Assembly (NCBI GenBank): GCA_904501705.1
Contig: CAJGCA010000021.1
Span: forward strand, 1 to 23,806
Direction of reading: 5' to 3'
From: Clostridiaceae bacterium
GTDB lineage: Bacteria; Bacillota; Clostridia; Oscillospirales; Acutalibacteraceae
Length of the DNA: 23,806 nucleotides
Shown here in pieces: positions 7,075-15,359 of the stretch. The notes under the pieces are model-generated. The model had not been told where the DNA came from. It saw nothing but the letters and a program-made list of their open reading frames with translations, and ran no database searches. Position 1 is the stretch's first letter. Each line of letters begins with the position of its first letter. The position numbers were made by a program, and so were the translations under genes.

Positions 7075-10000
7075 ATGGGAGAGAGGACGTTCGGCGCTCT
7101 GTTTGCGCCGTATCTGCCGTCGGATGACGCGTTTGCCGTTCTGAGTGCGGGAGAGATCGAGAATATGGAGCTGCATCACGCGAGCCGTAAGTTGGCGATC
7201 GTGGTGCGTTTTGCTGCATTTGTTTCGGCTGGGCCGTTGTTTGCCGCCGAAACCGCTCTTGCGCGCGCAGTTGGTTTGCAGAGCGTGTGTATTTCTCCGC
7301 GCTTTCCTACAGAGGCACTGTCGAAGGAGAGTTTTCCCTCTCTCATTCAATACCTCAAACGGCAGAACGTGGCGGTTAACGGCACGTTTGCCGACGCGGT
7401 GTTTTCACTCGAAGGTGATACGCTGAACGTGACTTTCTCCCACGGCGGCGTCAATATCCTGCGAACCACCAAGGCGGATGAGCAACTCAAAACGCTGATT
7501 TACGAACAATATGGTCGTCGCCTGACGTTGAATTTCATCGGCGAGGACGCACCACAAAACGACGAACGCTACCAAGAAATGATGCGACAGGCGGATGAGG
7601 AAGCCGCCGCCCGTGCGCGTGAGCAAGCGGCCGCCCGTGCCGCTGCCGCAGCATCCGCGCCAAAGCCCGCCGCCGAAGGTGAGCCTGCAAGACCCGGTAA
7701 GCCCGCTGATCCGACCTTGCCGCCGCGCGATGGACTACCGATCTATCTTGAGACCGCGCAGCCTGTGATCGGTGCGCCGATTAAGGAACGTCCCGTACCG
7801 CTGAAAGGCTTGGAGGCGGACGGATCGATGGCGACGGTGTGGGGTCAGATCTTCAAGATCGATGCGGGGGAGAACCGAGACGGCACAAAAAATCGTTACA
7901 CGATCCTCATCACCGACCAGACCAGTTCCATCCCGCTCAGTATGTGGCTGGATAAGAAGCGGGATGCCGAGTCCATTGCCGCGATCGACGGTCTGCGGGT
8001 GGGGGACAACCTCGTCGTCAGCGGTCGCTACGATTATAATGAATTCGCCAAATGCAATCAGATGCGCCCGCGTGCGATCTCCATTGTCGCCCGCTATCAG
8101 CGGCAGGATCTTGCTAAGAATAAGCGCGTTGAGTTGCATATGCACAGCAAGATGTCGTCGATGGACGGTGTTTCCGACGCATCCGCGCTCATTAAGCGCG
8201 CAATCGCGTGGGGGCATAAGGCGGTCGCCATCACCGATCACGGTGTTGTGCAGGCGTTCCCTGAGGTGATGAACACCGCCGCCGGCAAGGATATTAAAAT
8301 TCTTTACGGTATGGAGGCGTATTACGTCAACGATATGGTCCCTGCCGTGGACGGTAAGGGCGACGGTGCGCTCAGCGATGAATTTATCGTCTTTGACATC
8401 GAAACGACCGGGCTGAGCAACGCTACCGAGCGCATCACCGAGATCGGTGCGGTGCGGATGCGTGGCGGAGAGGTGGTCGATACCTTCGATATCTTCGTTA
8501 ACCCCGGCAAGCCCATTCCGCCGAAGATCGTCGAGCTGACGGGCATTACCGACGAGATGGTCGCGGATGCGCCCGGTGAGGCGGAGGGACTGCGTCAATT
8601 CTACGAGTTCTGCGGCGATTGCCGTTTGTTGGTCGCACACAATGCGCCGTTTGACACCGGCTTTATCCGCGCCGCCGCGCGACGCTGTGGGATGCCGTAT
8701 GAGTTCACCGCTATTGATACCGTGCCGCTGTGCCGCACGCTGTATCCGGGGCAGAAGAACTATAAGCTGGACACCGTTGCGGAGTTTTTGAAGCTCCCCC
8801 CGTTTAATCATCATCGCGCCTGCGACGACGCGAAGGTGCTCGCGGATATCTTCGCTCACACCATCAAGGATATGCAGACGATGCAGATCGAGTCGGTGGG
8901 GCAGATCAACACCAATATTTCGGGCGTGGATTTCAAAAAGGCGAAATACCATCACCTGATTATGATCGCCCGCAATCAGGTGGGCCTCAAAAACCTCTAT
9001 AAGCTCGTGTCGTGGTCGAATCTCCACGGCTTTTTCCGCAAACCGCGCATTACGCGCTCGATGCTGATGGAGCATCGCGAGGGGTTGATCCTCGGCAGCG
9101 CGTGTGAAGCTGGTGAGCTTTACAGAGCGATGCTGGACGGAAAGTCTTGGGGAGAGCTGTGCGATATCGCCTCGTTCTACGATTTCCTCGAAATTCAGCC
9201 GCTCGGCAACAATGCGTTCCTAACCCGCCCAAGTAAGGGCAAGGGTGGCGAGATCGTTCCGCCGTTGTGCAAGAGCGATCGGGAGGTGCAGGAGCACAAC
9301 CGCACCATTATTCGATTGGGCGAGAAGCTGAATAAGCCTGTATGTGCTACTTGCGACGTACATTTCCTCGATCCGGAGGACGAGGTGTACCGTCGTATTC
9401 TGATGGCGGGCAGCGGTTTTGACGACGCCGATCAGCAGGCGCCGCTCTATTTCCGTACCACCGACGAGATGCTTGCGGAGTTTGACTATCTCGGCACGGA
9501 AAAAGCGCGCGAGGTGGTTATCGACAACCCGAATCTCATTGCCGACTGGTGCGAGCGTATCCAGCCCATCCCGAAAGGCACCTTCCCGCCGCACATCGAC
9601 GGCGCGGACGAGGAGCTGCAGCAGCTTTGCTGGGATCGCGCGCGAGAGATCTACGGCGATCCCATCCCAGAGATCGTGTCGGCGCGCCTTGACAAGGAGC
9701 TGACCTCCATCGTCAAGCACGGCTTCGCCGTTCTGTATATGATCGCGCAGAAGCTGGTGAAGAACTCGGTCGACAACGGCTATTTGGTCGGCTCGCGTGG
9801 CTCGGTCGGCTCGTCCTTTGTCGCGCATATGGCGGGTATCTCGGAAGTCAACCCCATGGCACCGCACTACATCTGCCGCAACCCCGAGTGTAAATATTCC
9901 GAATTCTTCACGCACGGCGAGGTCGGCTCGGGCTTTGACCTGCCCGAAAAGACCTGCCCGAAATGCGGACAGAAGCTCGGTCGCGACGGTCACGAGATCC

Positions 10001-11472
10001 CGTTCGAGACCTTCCTCGGCTTCGACGGCGATAAGTCGCCCGATATTGACTTAAACTTCGCGAGCGAGTATCAGAACCGTGCGCACCGTTATACCGAGAC
10101 GTTGTTCGGCCTAGACCACGTGTTTAAGGCCGGTACGATCGGCACGCTGGCGGATAAGACTGCTTATGGTTACGTACGCAAGTACGCGGAGGAGCGGGAG
10201 ATGATCCTGCCGCCCGCAGAGCTTGATCGCCTGACGCAGGGCTGTACGGGCGTTAAGCGTACGACGGGTCAGCACCCCGGCGGTATGGTCGTCGTGCCGA
10301 ACGATTACGAGATTGAGGATTTCTGCCCCATCCAGCATCCCGCGGACAAGACGGACTCCGATAATATTACCACGCACTTTGACTTCCACTCCATCCACGA
10401 TACCATCCTCAAGCTGGATAACCTCGGGCACGTCATCCCGACGATCTATAAGTATCTTGAGGAATACACCGGCATCCCCGTGATGGACGTGGATATGTCC
10501 GATCCCGCGGTGTACAGTCTGTTTACCTCGCCCGAAGCGTTGGGCTTGACAGTGGAACAGCTCGGCTGTGAGACGGGTACGCTGTCCATCCCCGAGATGG
10601 GCACGGGCTTTACACGGCAGATGCTGCTGGATTGTAAGCCGACCTGTTTTGCGGATCTTTTGCAGATCTCGGGTCTGTCCCACGGCACCGACGTGTGGCT
10701 TGGCAATGCGCAGGATCTTATCCGTGCGGGCACCTGCACCATCAGTAACGTCATCGGTACCCGTGACAGCATTATGGTGTATCTGATGCACGCGGGGCTG
10801 CCGCCCAAGATGGCGTTTAAGATCATGGAGATCGTGCGTAAGGGCAAGTCCACCAAACTTCTCACCGAGGAGCACCTGAGCGCGATGCGTGAGCACGGCG
10901 TGCCCGAGTGGTATATCGATTCGTGTATGAAGATCAAGTATATGTTTCCGAAGGCGCATGCTGCGGCGTACGTTATCGCTGCTTTGCGCGTGGCGTGGTA
11001 TAAGGTACATCACCCGACCGCCTACTACGCGGCGTATTTCACCGGCCGCGGCGAAGACTTTGACGCTGAGCCCGTGCAGGCGGGCATCGACCGCGTCAAG
11101 GAGCTGATGGACGACATCCGCGCTCGCGGCAAGGAAGCCTCGCAGAAGGAGCAGAATATGGCGGAAGCCTTGCACGTGATCTTTGAGGCGATGCTGCGCG
11201 GGGTGGAGTTCTTGCCGGTGGATCTGTATAAGTCGCACTGGTATAAGTTCGCCGTTGAGGATGGCAAGATCCGTTTGCCGTTTAGTGCGGTGTCGGGTCT
11301 CGGCGAGGCGGCGGCAAAGAGCCTGCACGAGCAAGCTGATCCAAACGATCCGTTCATCTCCTGCGACGACCTGCAGAACCGCACGGGCATTACCAAAGCG
11401 GTCGTGCAGTCCTTGCGCGACCTCGGCGTTTTGGATGGATTACCAGAAACCAGTCAGATGACCTTCTTCTAA
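7075..11472 (+). CDS. polC: DNA polymerase III alpha subunit, Gram-positive PolC type
   Basis: This is the replicative polymerase of low-GC Gram-positive lineages. The 1465-residue protein carries its own 3'-5' proofreading exonuclease. In order: an N-terminal domain; an Ala-rich, charged linker at about 165-220; an OB-fold region at about 245-345; the PHP domain starting ELHMHSKMSSMDG (about 353); and an inserted DEDDh exonuclease. The exonuclease shows FDIETTGLSN (about 440), AHNAPFDTGF (about 522) and HRACDDAKVL (about 580). The PHP domain then resumes. A zinc-binding module follows (CRNPEC near 934, CPKCGQ near 961). The polymerase catalytic motif SPDIDLNF has its two Asp at about 990 and 992. 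Helix-hairpin and C-terminal duplex-binding regions end the protein. The start follows GGAGG. It is the last gene of the operon. Confidence 0.98.
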   Translation: MGERTFGALFAPYLPSDDAFAVLSAGEIENMELHHASRKLAIVVRFAAFVSAGPLFAAETALARAVGLQSVCISPRFPTEALSKESFPSLIQYLKRQNVAVNGTFADAVFSLEGDTLNVTFSHGGVNILRTTKADEQLKTLIYEQYGRRLTLNFIGEDAPQNDERYQEMMRQADEEAAARAREQAAARAAAAASAPKPAAEGEPARPGKPADPTLPPRDGLPIYLETAQPVIGAPIKERPVPLKGLEADGSMATVWGQIFKIDAGENRDGTKNRYTILITDQTSSIPLSMWLDKKRDAESIAAIDGLRVGDNLVVSGRYDYNEFAKCNQMRPRAISIVARYQRQDLAKNKRVELHMHSKMSSMDGVSDASALIKRAIAWGHKAVAITDHGVVQAFPEVMNTAAGKDIKILYGMEAYYVNDMVPAVDGKGDGALSDEFIVFDIETTGLSNATERITEIGAVRMRGGEVVDTFDIFVNPGKPIPPKIVELTGITDEMVADAPGEAEGLRQFYEFCGDCRLLVAHNAPFDTGFIRAAARRCGMPYEFTAIDTVPLCRTLYPGQKNYKLDTVAEFLKLPPFNHHRACDDAKVLADIFAHTIKDMQTMQIESVGQINTNISGVDFKKAKYHHLIMIARNQVGLKNLYKLVSWSNLHGFFRKPRITRSMLMEHREGLILGSACEAGELYRAMLDGKSWGELCDIASFYDFLEIQPLGNNAFLTRPSKGKGGEIVPPLCKSDREVQEHNRTIIRLGEKLNKPVCATCDVHFLDPEDEVYRRILMAGSGFDDADQQAPLYFRTTDEMLAEFDYLGTEKAREVVIDNPNLIADWCERIQPIPKGTFPPHIDGADEELQQLCWDRAREIYGDPIPEIVSARLDKELTSIVKHGFAVLYMIAQKLVKNSVDNGYLVGSRGSVGSSFVAHMAGISEVNPMAPHYICRNPECKYSEFFTHGEVGSGFDLPEKTCPKCGQKLGRDGHEIPFETFLGFDGDKSPDIDLNFASEYQNRAHRYTETLFGLDHVFKAGTIGTLADKTAYGYVRKYAEEREMILPPAELDRLTQGCTGVKRTTGQHPGGMVVVPNDYEIEDFCPIQHPADKTDSDNITTHFDFHSIHDTILKLDNLGHVIPTIYKYLEEYTGIPVMDVDMSDPAVYSLFTSPEALGLTVEQLGCETGTLSIPEMGTGFTRQMLLDCKPTCFADLLQISGLSHGTDVWLGNAQDLIRAGTCTISNVIGTRDSIMVYLMHAGLPPKMAFKIMEIVRKGKSTKLLTEEHLSAMREHGVPEWYIDSCMKIKYMFPKAHAAAYVIAALRVAWYKVHHPTAYYAAYFTGRGEDFDAEPVQAGIDRVKELMDDIRARGKEASQKEQNMAEALHVIFEAMLRGVEFLPVDLYKSHWYKFAVEDGKIRLPFSAVSGLGEAAAKSLHEQADPNDPFISCDDLQNRTGITKAVVQSLRDLGVLDGLPETSQMTFF

Positions 11473-11477
11473 ACAAT

Positions 11478-11510
11478 AAAGCCCGCTGTTCCAACGGAAC
11501 AGCGGGCTTT
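11478..11510. terminator. Bidirectional terminator between polC and galE
   Basis: A perfect 15-bp stem (11478-11492 with 11496-11510) with a 3-base loop is flanked by A-rich sequence on the left and T on the right. It can stop both the polC transcript (+) and the converging galE transcript (-), whose coding region ends 6 bases away. Confidence 0.93.
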
Positions 11511-11515
11511 GTGTC

Positions 11516-12532
11516 TTATTCGTCGTAGCCTTTTGGGTTCTGCGACTGCCAGCGCCAGGTGTCGCGGCACATATCCTCGACGTTTTTCTCCGCCTTCCAG
11601 CCGAGCAGAGCGGCTGCCTTAGCGGGATCGGAATAGCAGGTCGCCACGTCGCCATCACGGCGGGGAGCGATGGCGTAGGGTACGTCGACGCTGTTCGCCG
11701 ATTTGAAAGCGTTCACGAGGTCGAGAACGCTGTAGCCGACGCCCGTACCGAGGTTGATCGCCTCGACACCGTTGTGTTCCAATGCGTAACCGACCGCCTT
11801 GACGTGACCGCGCGCGAGATCGACCACGTGGATGTAGTCGCGCACGCCGGTGCCGTCGGGTGTGTCATAGTCGTCGCCGAAGACGGAGAGCTTCTGCAGC
11901 TTACCGATCGCCACCTGCGAAATATAGGGCATCAGGTTGTTTGGGATGCCGTTGGGGTCCTCGCCGATGTGGCCGCTCTCGTGCGCGCCGATGGGGTTAA
12001 AGTAGCGAAGCAGCACCGCCGACCATTCGGGGTCGGATACGCATAGATCCGCGAGGATTCCCTCGATCATAAACTTGGTGCGGCCGTAGGGGTTGGTGAC
12101 GGCGCCCGTCGGCATCTCCTCCTTAAGCGGAGAGGGGTTGCCCGTGCCGTAGACCGTTGCGGAGGAGGAGAAGATAATGCGTTTGCAGCCCATCTCCGCC
12201 ATCACTTGACATAGCACGACCGTGCCCGCGACGTTGTTGTCGTAGTACATCAGCGGCTCGCGCACCGATTCGCCGACCGCCTTGAGCCCTGCAAAATGGA
12301 TGACCGCCTCGATCTTGTGCGCGCTAAATACCTTGCGCAGGCCTTCGGCATCGCGAATGTCGCACTCGTAGAAGGGGAACTCCTTGCCGGAGATCTCCTT
12401 GACTCGCCGCAGAGCCTCGGGCTTGGAATTGTAGTAGTTGTCGATGACGACGATGTCGTAGCCCGCATCCAGCATCTCGATGCAGGTGTGGCTGCCGATG
12501 TAACCGCAGCCGCCAGTGATTAAGATAGCCAT
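11516..12532 (-). CDS. galE: UDP-glucose 4-epimerase
   Basis: This enzyme interconverts UDP-glucose and UDP-galactose (Leloir pathway and glycan precursor supply), using tightly bound NAD. The 338-residue short-chain dehydrogenase-fold protein has the NAD-binding TGGCGYIGS (residues 6-14), DNYYNS, the IHFAGLKAVGES segment, and the catalytic set FSSSATVYG with Tyr149 and Lys153 in NPYGRTK. This is the full-length bacterial GalE pattern. The ATG at 12532 has a GGAGGC ribosome site 6 bases upstream and its own promoter. It is divergent from a sugar nucleotidyltransferase, which suggests joint use in nucleotide-sugar metabolism. Confidence 0.95.
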   Translation of the reverse strand: MAILITGGCGYIGSHTCIEMLDAGYDIVVIDNYYNSKPEALRRVKEISGKEFPFYECDIRDAEGLRKVFSAHKIEAVIHFAGLKAVGESVREPLMYYDNNVAGTVVLCQVMAEMGCKRIIFSSSATVYGTGNPSPLKEEMPTGAVTNPYGRTKFMIEGILADLCVSDPEWSAVLLRYFNPIGAHESGHIGEDPNGIPNNLMPYISQVAIGKLQKLSVFGDDYDTPDGTGVRDYIHVVDLARGHVKAVGYALEHNGVEAINLGTGVGYSVLDLVNAFKSANSVDVPYAIAPRRDGDVATCYSDPAKAAALLGWKAEKNVEDMCRDTWRWQSQNPKGYDE

Positions 12533-12564
12533 AATATGCCTCCAAATGGTGGAATTTCATTCCT

Positions 12565-12593
12565 ATTATACTCTCGATTTTGACCTTTTACAA
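12565..12593 (-). promoter_or_regulatory. Promoter of galE
   Basis: Read on the - strand, TTGTAA (12593-12588), a 17-bp spacer and a perfect TATAAT (12570-12565) form a sigma-A-like promoter 33 bp before the galE start. It faces away from the nucleotidyltransferase promoter. Confidence 0.8.
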
Positions 12594-12634
12594 TAGGTAT
12601 TTGTTGCAAAATCGGATATTTTTTCCACATTTAC

Positions 12635-12663
12635 TTGCGTTTTGTCTGTTGTCGCCGTATAAT
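12635..12663 (+). promoter_or_regulatory. Promoter of the sugar nucleotidyltransferase
   Basis: TTGCGT (12635-12640), a 17-bp spacer and a perfect TATAAT (12658-12663) lie 33 bp before the start codon at 12697. A GAGGAGG ribosome site is at 12684-12690. Confidence 0.8.
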
Positions 12664-12696
12664 AAGAGTATGTTCTGAACTGCGAGGAGGAAAATT

Positions 12697-13608
12697 ATGA
12701 AACCGACTCTGATAATTATGGCGGCGGGTATGGGCAGCCGCTTCGGCGGACTCAAGCAGATCACCCCCGTTGGCCCTTTGGATGAGAAAATTATGGACTA
12801 TTCGGTCTATGATGCGATGCGCGCGGGCTTCGGCAAGGTGGTCTTTGTCATTAAGCACGCCATTGAGGAGGAATTTAAGGAGAAGATCGGCAATGCGATC
12901 GCTGCACATTTGCCTGTTGAATACGTGTTCCAAGAATTGGAGGCGTTGCCCGCAGGCTATACCGTTCCCGAGGGACGCGAAAAGCCGTGGGGCACGGGTC
13001 ACGCGGTGCTGTGCTGTCGCGACGTGGTGAAGGAACCCTTCGCCGTCATCAACGCGGACGATTATTACGGCCGCGACTGCTTTCAGCTGTTGGCGGATTT
13101 TCTCGCACAACCGCAGACGGACGGAAAGAAACATTTTGCGATGGCGGGCTATCGGTTGTGCAACACGCTGACCGAGAACGGTTATGTTTCCCGCGGCGTG
13201 TGCGAGGTGGGCGAGGACAACCGCCTGACGGGGCTGACCGAGCGCACGCACATCGAGATCCGCGACGGTAAGCCGCAGTTTACCGAGGACGACGGCGCAA
13301 CCTGGGCCGTGCTTCCCGCTGACTGCTATGTGTCGATGAACTGCTGGGCATTCCCCGCGGACACGCTGGACAGCTTCGAGGAGCTGTTCTGCGCGTTCCT
13401 CGACAAGCGTGGCGGCGAGATGAAATCCGAGTTCTATCTGCCCGCAGCGGTGGATGCGCTGGTGGATGAGGGTAAGGCGGACGTGCAGGTGCTCCCGACC
13501 GAGGATAAGTGGTACGGGATGACCTATGCGGCTGACCACGCGATGGTACGCGAGGCGCTCGCCGCGCTGACCGCGCAGGGGCTCTATCCCGATGCAATTT
13601 GGAAATAA
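12697..13608 (+). CDS. Sugar-phosphate nucleotidyltransferase family protein
   Basis: The 303-residue protein has the N-terminal Rossmann-like nucleotide-binding signature MAAGMGSRFGGLKQ (residues 8-21), matching the LAAGxGTR-x-K motif of NDP-sugar pyrophosphorylases. The FAVINADDYYG segment (about residue 115) resembles the metal-binding Asp region of these enzymes, and KPWGTGHAVL resembles the nucleotide-contact loop. There is no left-handed beta-helix acyltransferase domain at the C-terminus. The likely reaction is NTP plus sugar 1-phosphate giving NDP-sugar and diphosphate. The exact sugar is not visible; the divergent galE suggests UDP-glucose, UDP-galactose or a UDP-N-acetylhexosamine. 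Promoter and ribosome site are strong, and a terminator follows 7 bases after the stop. Confidence 0.85.
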   Translation: MKPTLIIMAAGMGSRFGGLKQITPVGPLDEKIMDYSVYDAMRAGFGKVVFVIKHAIEEEFKEKIGNAIAAHLPVEYVFQELEALPAGYTVPEGREKPWGTGHAVLCCRDVVKEPFAVINADDYYGRDCFQLLADFLAQPQTDGKKHFAMAGYRLCNTLTENGYVSRGVCEVGEDNRLTGLTERTHIEIRDGKPQFTEDDGATWAVLPADCYVSMNCWAFPADTLDSFEELFCAFLDKRGGEMKSEFYLPAAVDALVDEGKADVQVLPTEDKWYGMTYAADHAMVREALAALTAQGLYPDAIWK

Positions 13609-13614
13609 GAAAGC

Positions 13615-13646
13615 AAAAAGGACACCCGAGCGGGTGTCCTTTTTTT
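13615..13646. terminator. Bidirectional terminator between nucleotidyltransferase and MATE genes
   Basis: A 13-bp stem (13615-13627 with 13632-13644) is flanked by five A on the left and seven T on the right, so it can work in both directions. It ends the nucleotidyltransferase (+) and the converging MATE gene (-), whose stop lies at 13652. Confidence 0.93.
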
Positions 13647-13651
13647 GTCGG

Positions 13652-15040
13652 TTATCCGTGTCTGGCAACGATGTTTTTGATCCATATATCTTTGCCGACG
13701 AGGATGATACCACCAACCGCCTTGACGAGGGTGAGCATTTGGCAGATGAAGTATACCCACAGGATGTTAAGCGTTGTAAACAGTGTCAGCGAGTAGGCGA
13801 CGGTGACGCACACAAGCCACACGAACCCGCTGTCAAAGAGGAAGGTGATCAGCACCTTGCCGCCGGAACGCAGGGTGAAATACGATGCGTTTGCGATTGC
13901 GTCCATCGGCATAGCGATGGCGGTGATCTGCATCAGCCTCGTGGCGAGTAGACGCACCTCGGGGGTGGTGTTGTAGATGAGCGGGATGACGTTCGCGGCG
14001 ATGGCGTAGACGATCGCCACACCGATGCTCAGCGCAAAGGAGAAGAAGATCAGCTTGCGGCTATCCTCGCGGGCACGATCGCATTCGTTGGCGCCAAGCT
14101 CCTGTCCCAGAATGATGCCGATGGCCACGCCGACCGAAAGGAATGCTACCGAAAAGACGTTAAAGAAGGTCGTAGAGATGTTGTTCGCCGCGACGACGTC
14201 CAGACTATGGGTGGAATAGCACTGGTTGAGCGTCGCCATACCTGCTGCCCACAGTGTCTCGTTGAGCATCAGCGGGAAGCCCTTTAAGAGGATCTGCCCG
14301 ACGAGCTGGCGCGGCACATACACACTGCGGAACGCGCCGCGGATAAAGGGGTTCTTGTCCGCGTGGGTGCGCGTCCATACCGCGACGATGATGAGCTCAA
14401 TATAGCGGGAGATCACGGTGGCGATCGCTGCACCGATGACACCGAGCTTTGGCGCGCCGAGGTTGCCGAAGATCAGCACATAGTTGAGTGCGAGATTGAC
14501 CAGTACCGCGATAACGCCCGCACACATCGGAGGTGTCGCCTGCCCGCATTCACGTAGGGTGCCCGAATAGCACTGCACGATGGTGTAGGGGATAAGCCCG
14601 ATGAGCATCACCCGCAGGTATTGCTGCGCAAATCCAAGCGACGCCTCTACGGCGCTTGTTTCGCCCTCGCCTTGCAGATAGAGGCGGATTAGTCCCTCGC
14701 CGCCGAACCAAAACAGGGCGATCGCGAAGACGGTGATAAGAAGTCCCGCGAGGATCTTAAAGCGGAAGGCGTGCCGCACGCCCTTGTGATCACCACAGCC
14801 GAAGAACTGTGCTCCGAAGATGCCTGCTCCCGACACTACGCCAAAAATACAGAGGTTAAAGACAAAGATGAGCTGGTTGACCACCGCGACGCCCGTCATC
14901 TCGTTGGTGCCGACGCTGCCGACCATCACGTTGTCCAGCATATTCACAAAGTTGGTGATGCCGTTCTGCACCATAATAGGCAGCATCAGCACCAGCACAC
15001 GACGATAAAATGCTTTATCGCCGACCGATTTGCGCAGCAT
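13652..15040 (-). CDS. MATE family multidrug/cation efflux transporter
   Basis: This is a predicted inner-membrane antiporter exporting organic cations or drugs in exchange for Na+ or H+. The 462-residue product is hydrophobic throughout, with about twelve membrane helices in two similar halves. Typical MATE features are the start FYRRVLVLMLPIMVQNGITNFVN, the MVGSVGTNEMTGVAVVNQL stretch of helix 2, and FGAQFFGCGD; the matching second-half motif is GVAIGIILGQELGANECDRA. The ATG at 15040 has an AAAGGAGAC site directly upstream, so it is preferred over in-frame starts further up. Substrate cannot be told from sequence. The promoter is overlapped by a palindrome (15098-15125), hinting at a local repressor, but no regulator gene is adjacent. 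Confidence 0.93.
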   Translation of the reverse strand: MLRKSVGDKAFYRRVLVLMLPIMVQNGITNFVNMLDNVMVGSVGTNEMTGVAVVNQLIFVFNLCIFGVVSGAGIFGAQFFGCGDHKGVRHAFRFKILAGLLITVFAIALFWFGGEGLIRLYLQGEGETSAVEASLGFAQQYLRVMLIGLIPYTIVQCYSGTLRECGQATPPMCAGVIAVLVNLALNYVLIFGNLGAPKLGVIGAAIATVISRYIELIIVAVWTRTHADKNPFIRGAFRSVYVPRQLVGQILLKGFPLMLNETLWAAGMATLNQCYSTHSLDVVAANNISTTFFNVFSVAFLSVGVAIGIILGQELGANECDRAREDSRKLIFFSFALSIGVAIVYAIAANVIPLIYNTTPEVRLLATRLMQITAIAMPMDAIANASYFTLRSGGKVLITFLFDSGFVWLVCVTVAYSLTLFTTLNILWVYFICQMLTLVKAVGGIILVGKDIWIKNIVARHG

Positions 15041-15075
15041 AGTCCGTCTCCTTTTTGCTGAAAATTCACCTAGTA

Positions 15076-15104
15076 ACTGTATCACAGGAAGCCTGCTTTG
15101 TCAA
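15076..15104 (-). promoter_or_regulatory. Promoter of the MATE gene
   Basis: On the - strand a consensus TTGACA (15104-15099), a 17-bp spacer and TACAGT (15081-15076) lie 35 bp before the chosen start codon. Confidence 0.75.
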
Positions 15105-15125
15105 TGGAATTATTATGATTGACAA
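15098..15125. promoter_or_regulatory. Operator-like palindrome over the MATE promoter
   Basis: TTGTCAAT (15098-15105) and ATTGACAA (15118-15125) are perfect inverted 8-mers separated by 12 bp. The left arm contains the MATE -35 box. This geometry suits a dimeric repressor, but the right arm may simply be a second, chance -35-like box on the other strand. Confidence 0.4.
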
Positions 15126-15288
15126 GCCTATCGTTGTGTGCAGAAATCCACGTGAAAACAGCCAATACACCTGCGTCATGTTAGTTGCGTGGGTGGCCGG
15201 ACACCAATGTGTGGTGAATTAATCGACGTTTCTGCGCCCCGAACGGCATTTATCGGCTGTTCGGGGTGTAAATTCTTGTGAAAACCTG
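15126..15288. other. Non-coding gap between MATE and recJ with a stem-loop
   Basis: No coding frame with a ribosome site is seen in this stretch. It contains an 8-bp perfect stem (CCCCGAAC at 15237-15244 with GTTCGGGG at 15259-15266), extended by two more pairs after a mismatch. It is not followed by a T-run on the + strand. A short CACC/GGTG hairpin lies near 15202-15216. I cannot assign a known RNA family. Confidence 0.5.
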
Positions 15289-15317
15289 TTGAATATTGCG
15301 GAAAATAATGATAGAAT
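15289..15317 (+). promoter_or_regulatory. Promoter of recJ and the downstream operon
   Basis: TTGAAT (15289-15294), a 17-bp spacer and TAGAAT (15312-15317) lie 42 bp before the recJ start. Confidence 0.78.
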
Positions 15318-15359
15318 TAAGAGTAATAATTTATTTTATTCTAAAAGAGGGTGTCGGCG

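Noticed and set aside
7735..9075. Long antisense frame (446 codons) opposite polC
   Set aside because: A shadow of the polC PHP/exonuclease region, with no motif, promoter or start signal. The same applies to the antisense frames at 10111-11334, 2032-3048 and 12631-13716.
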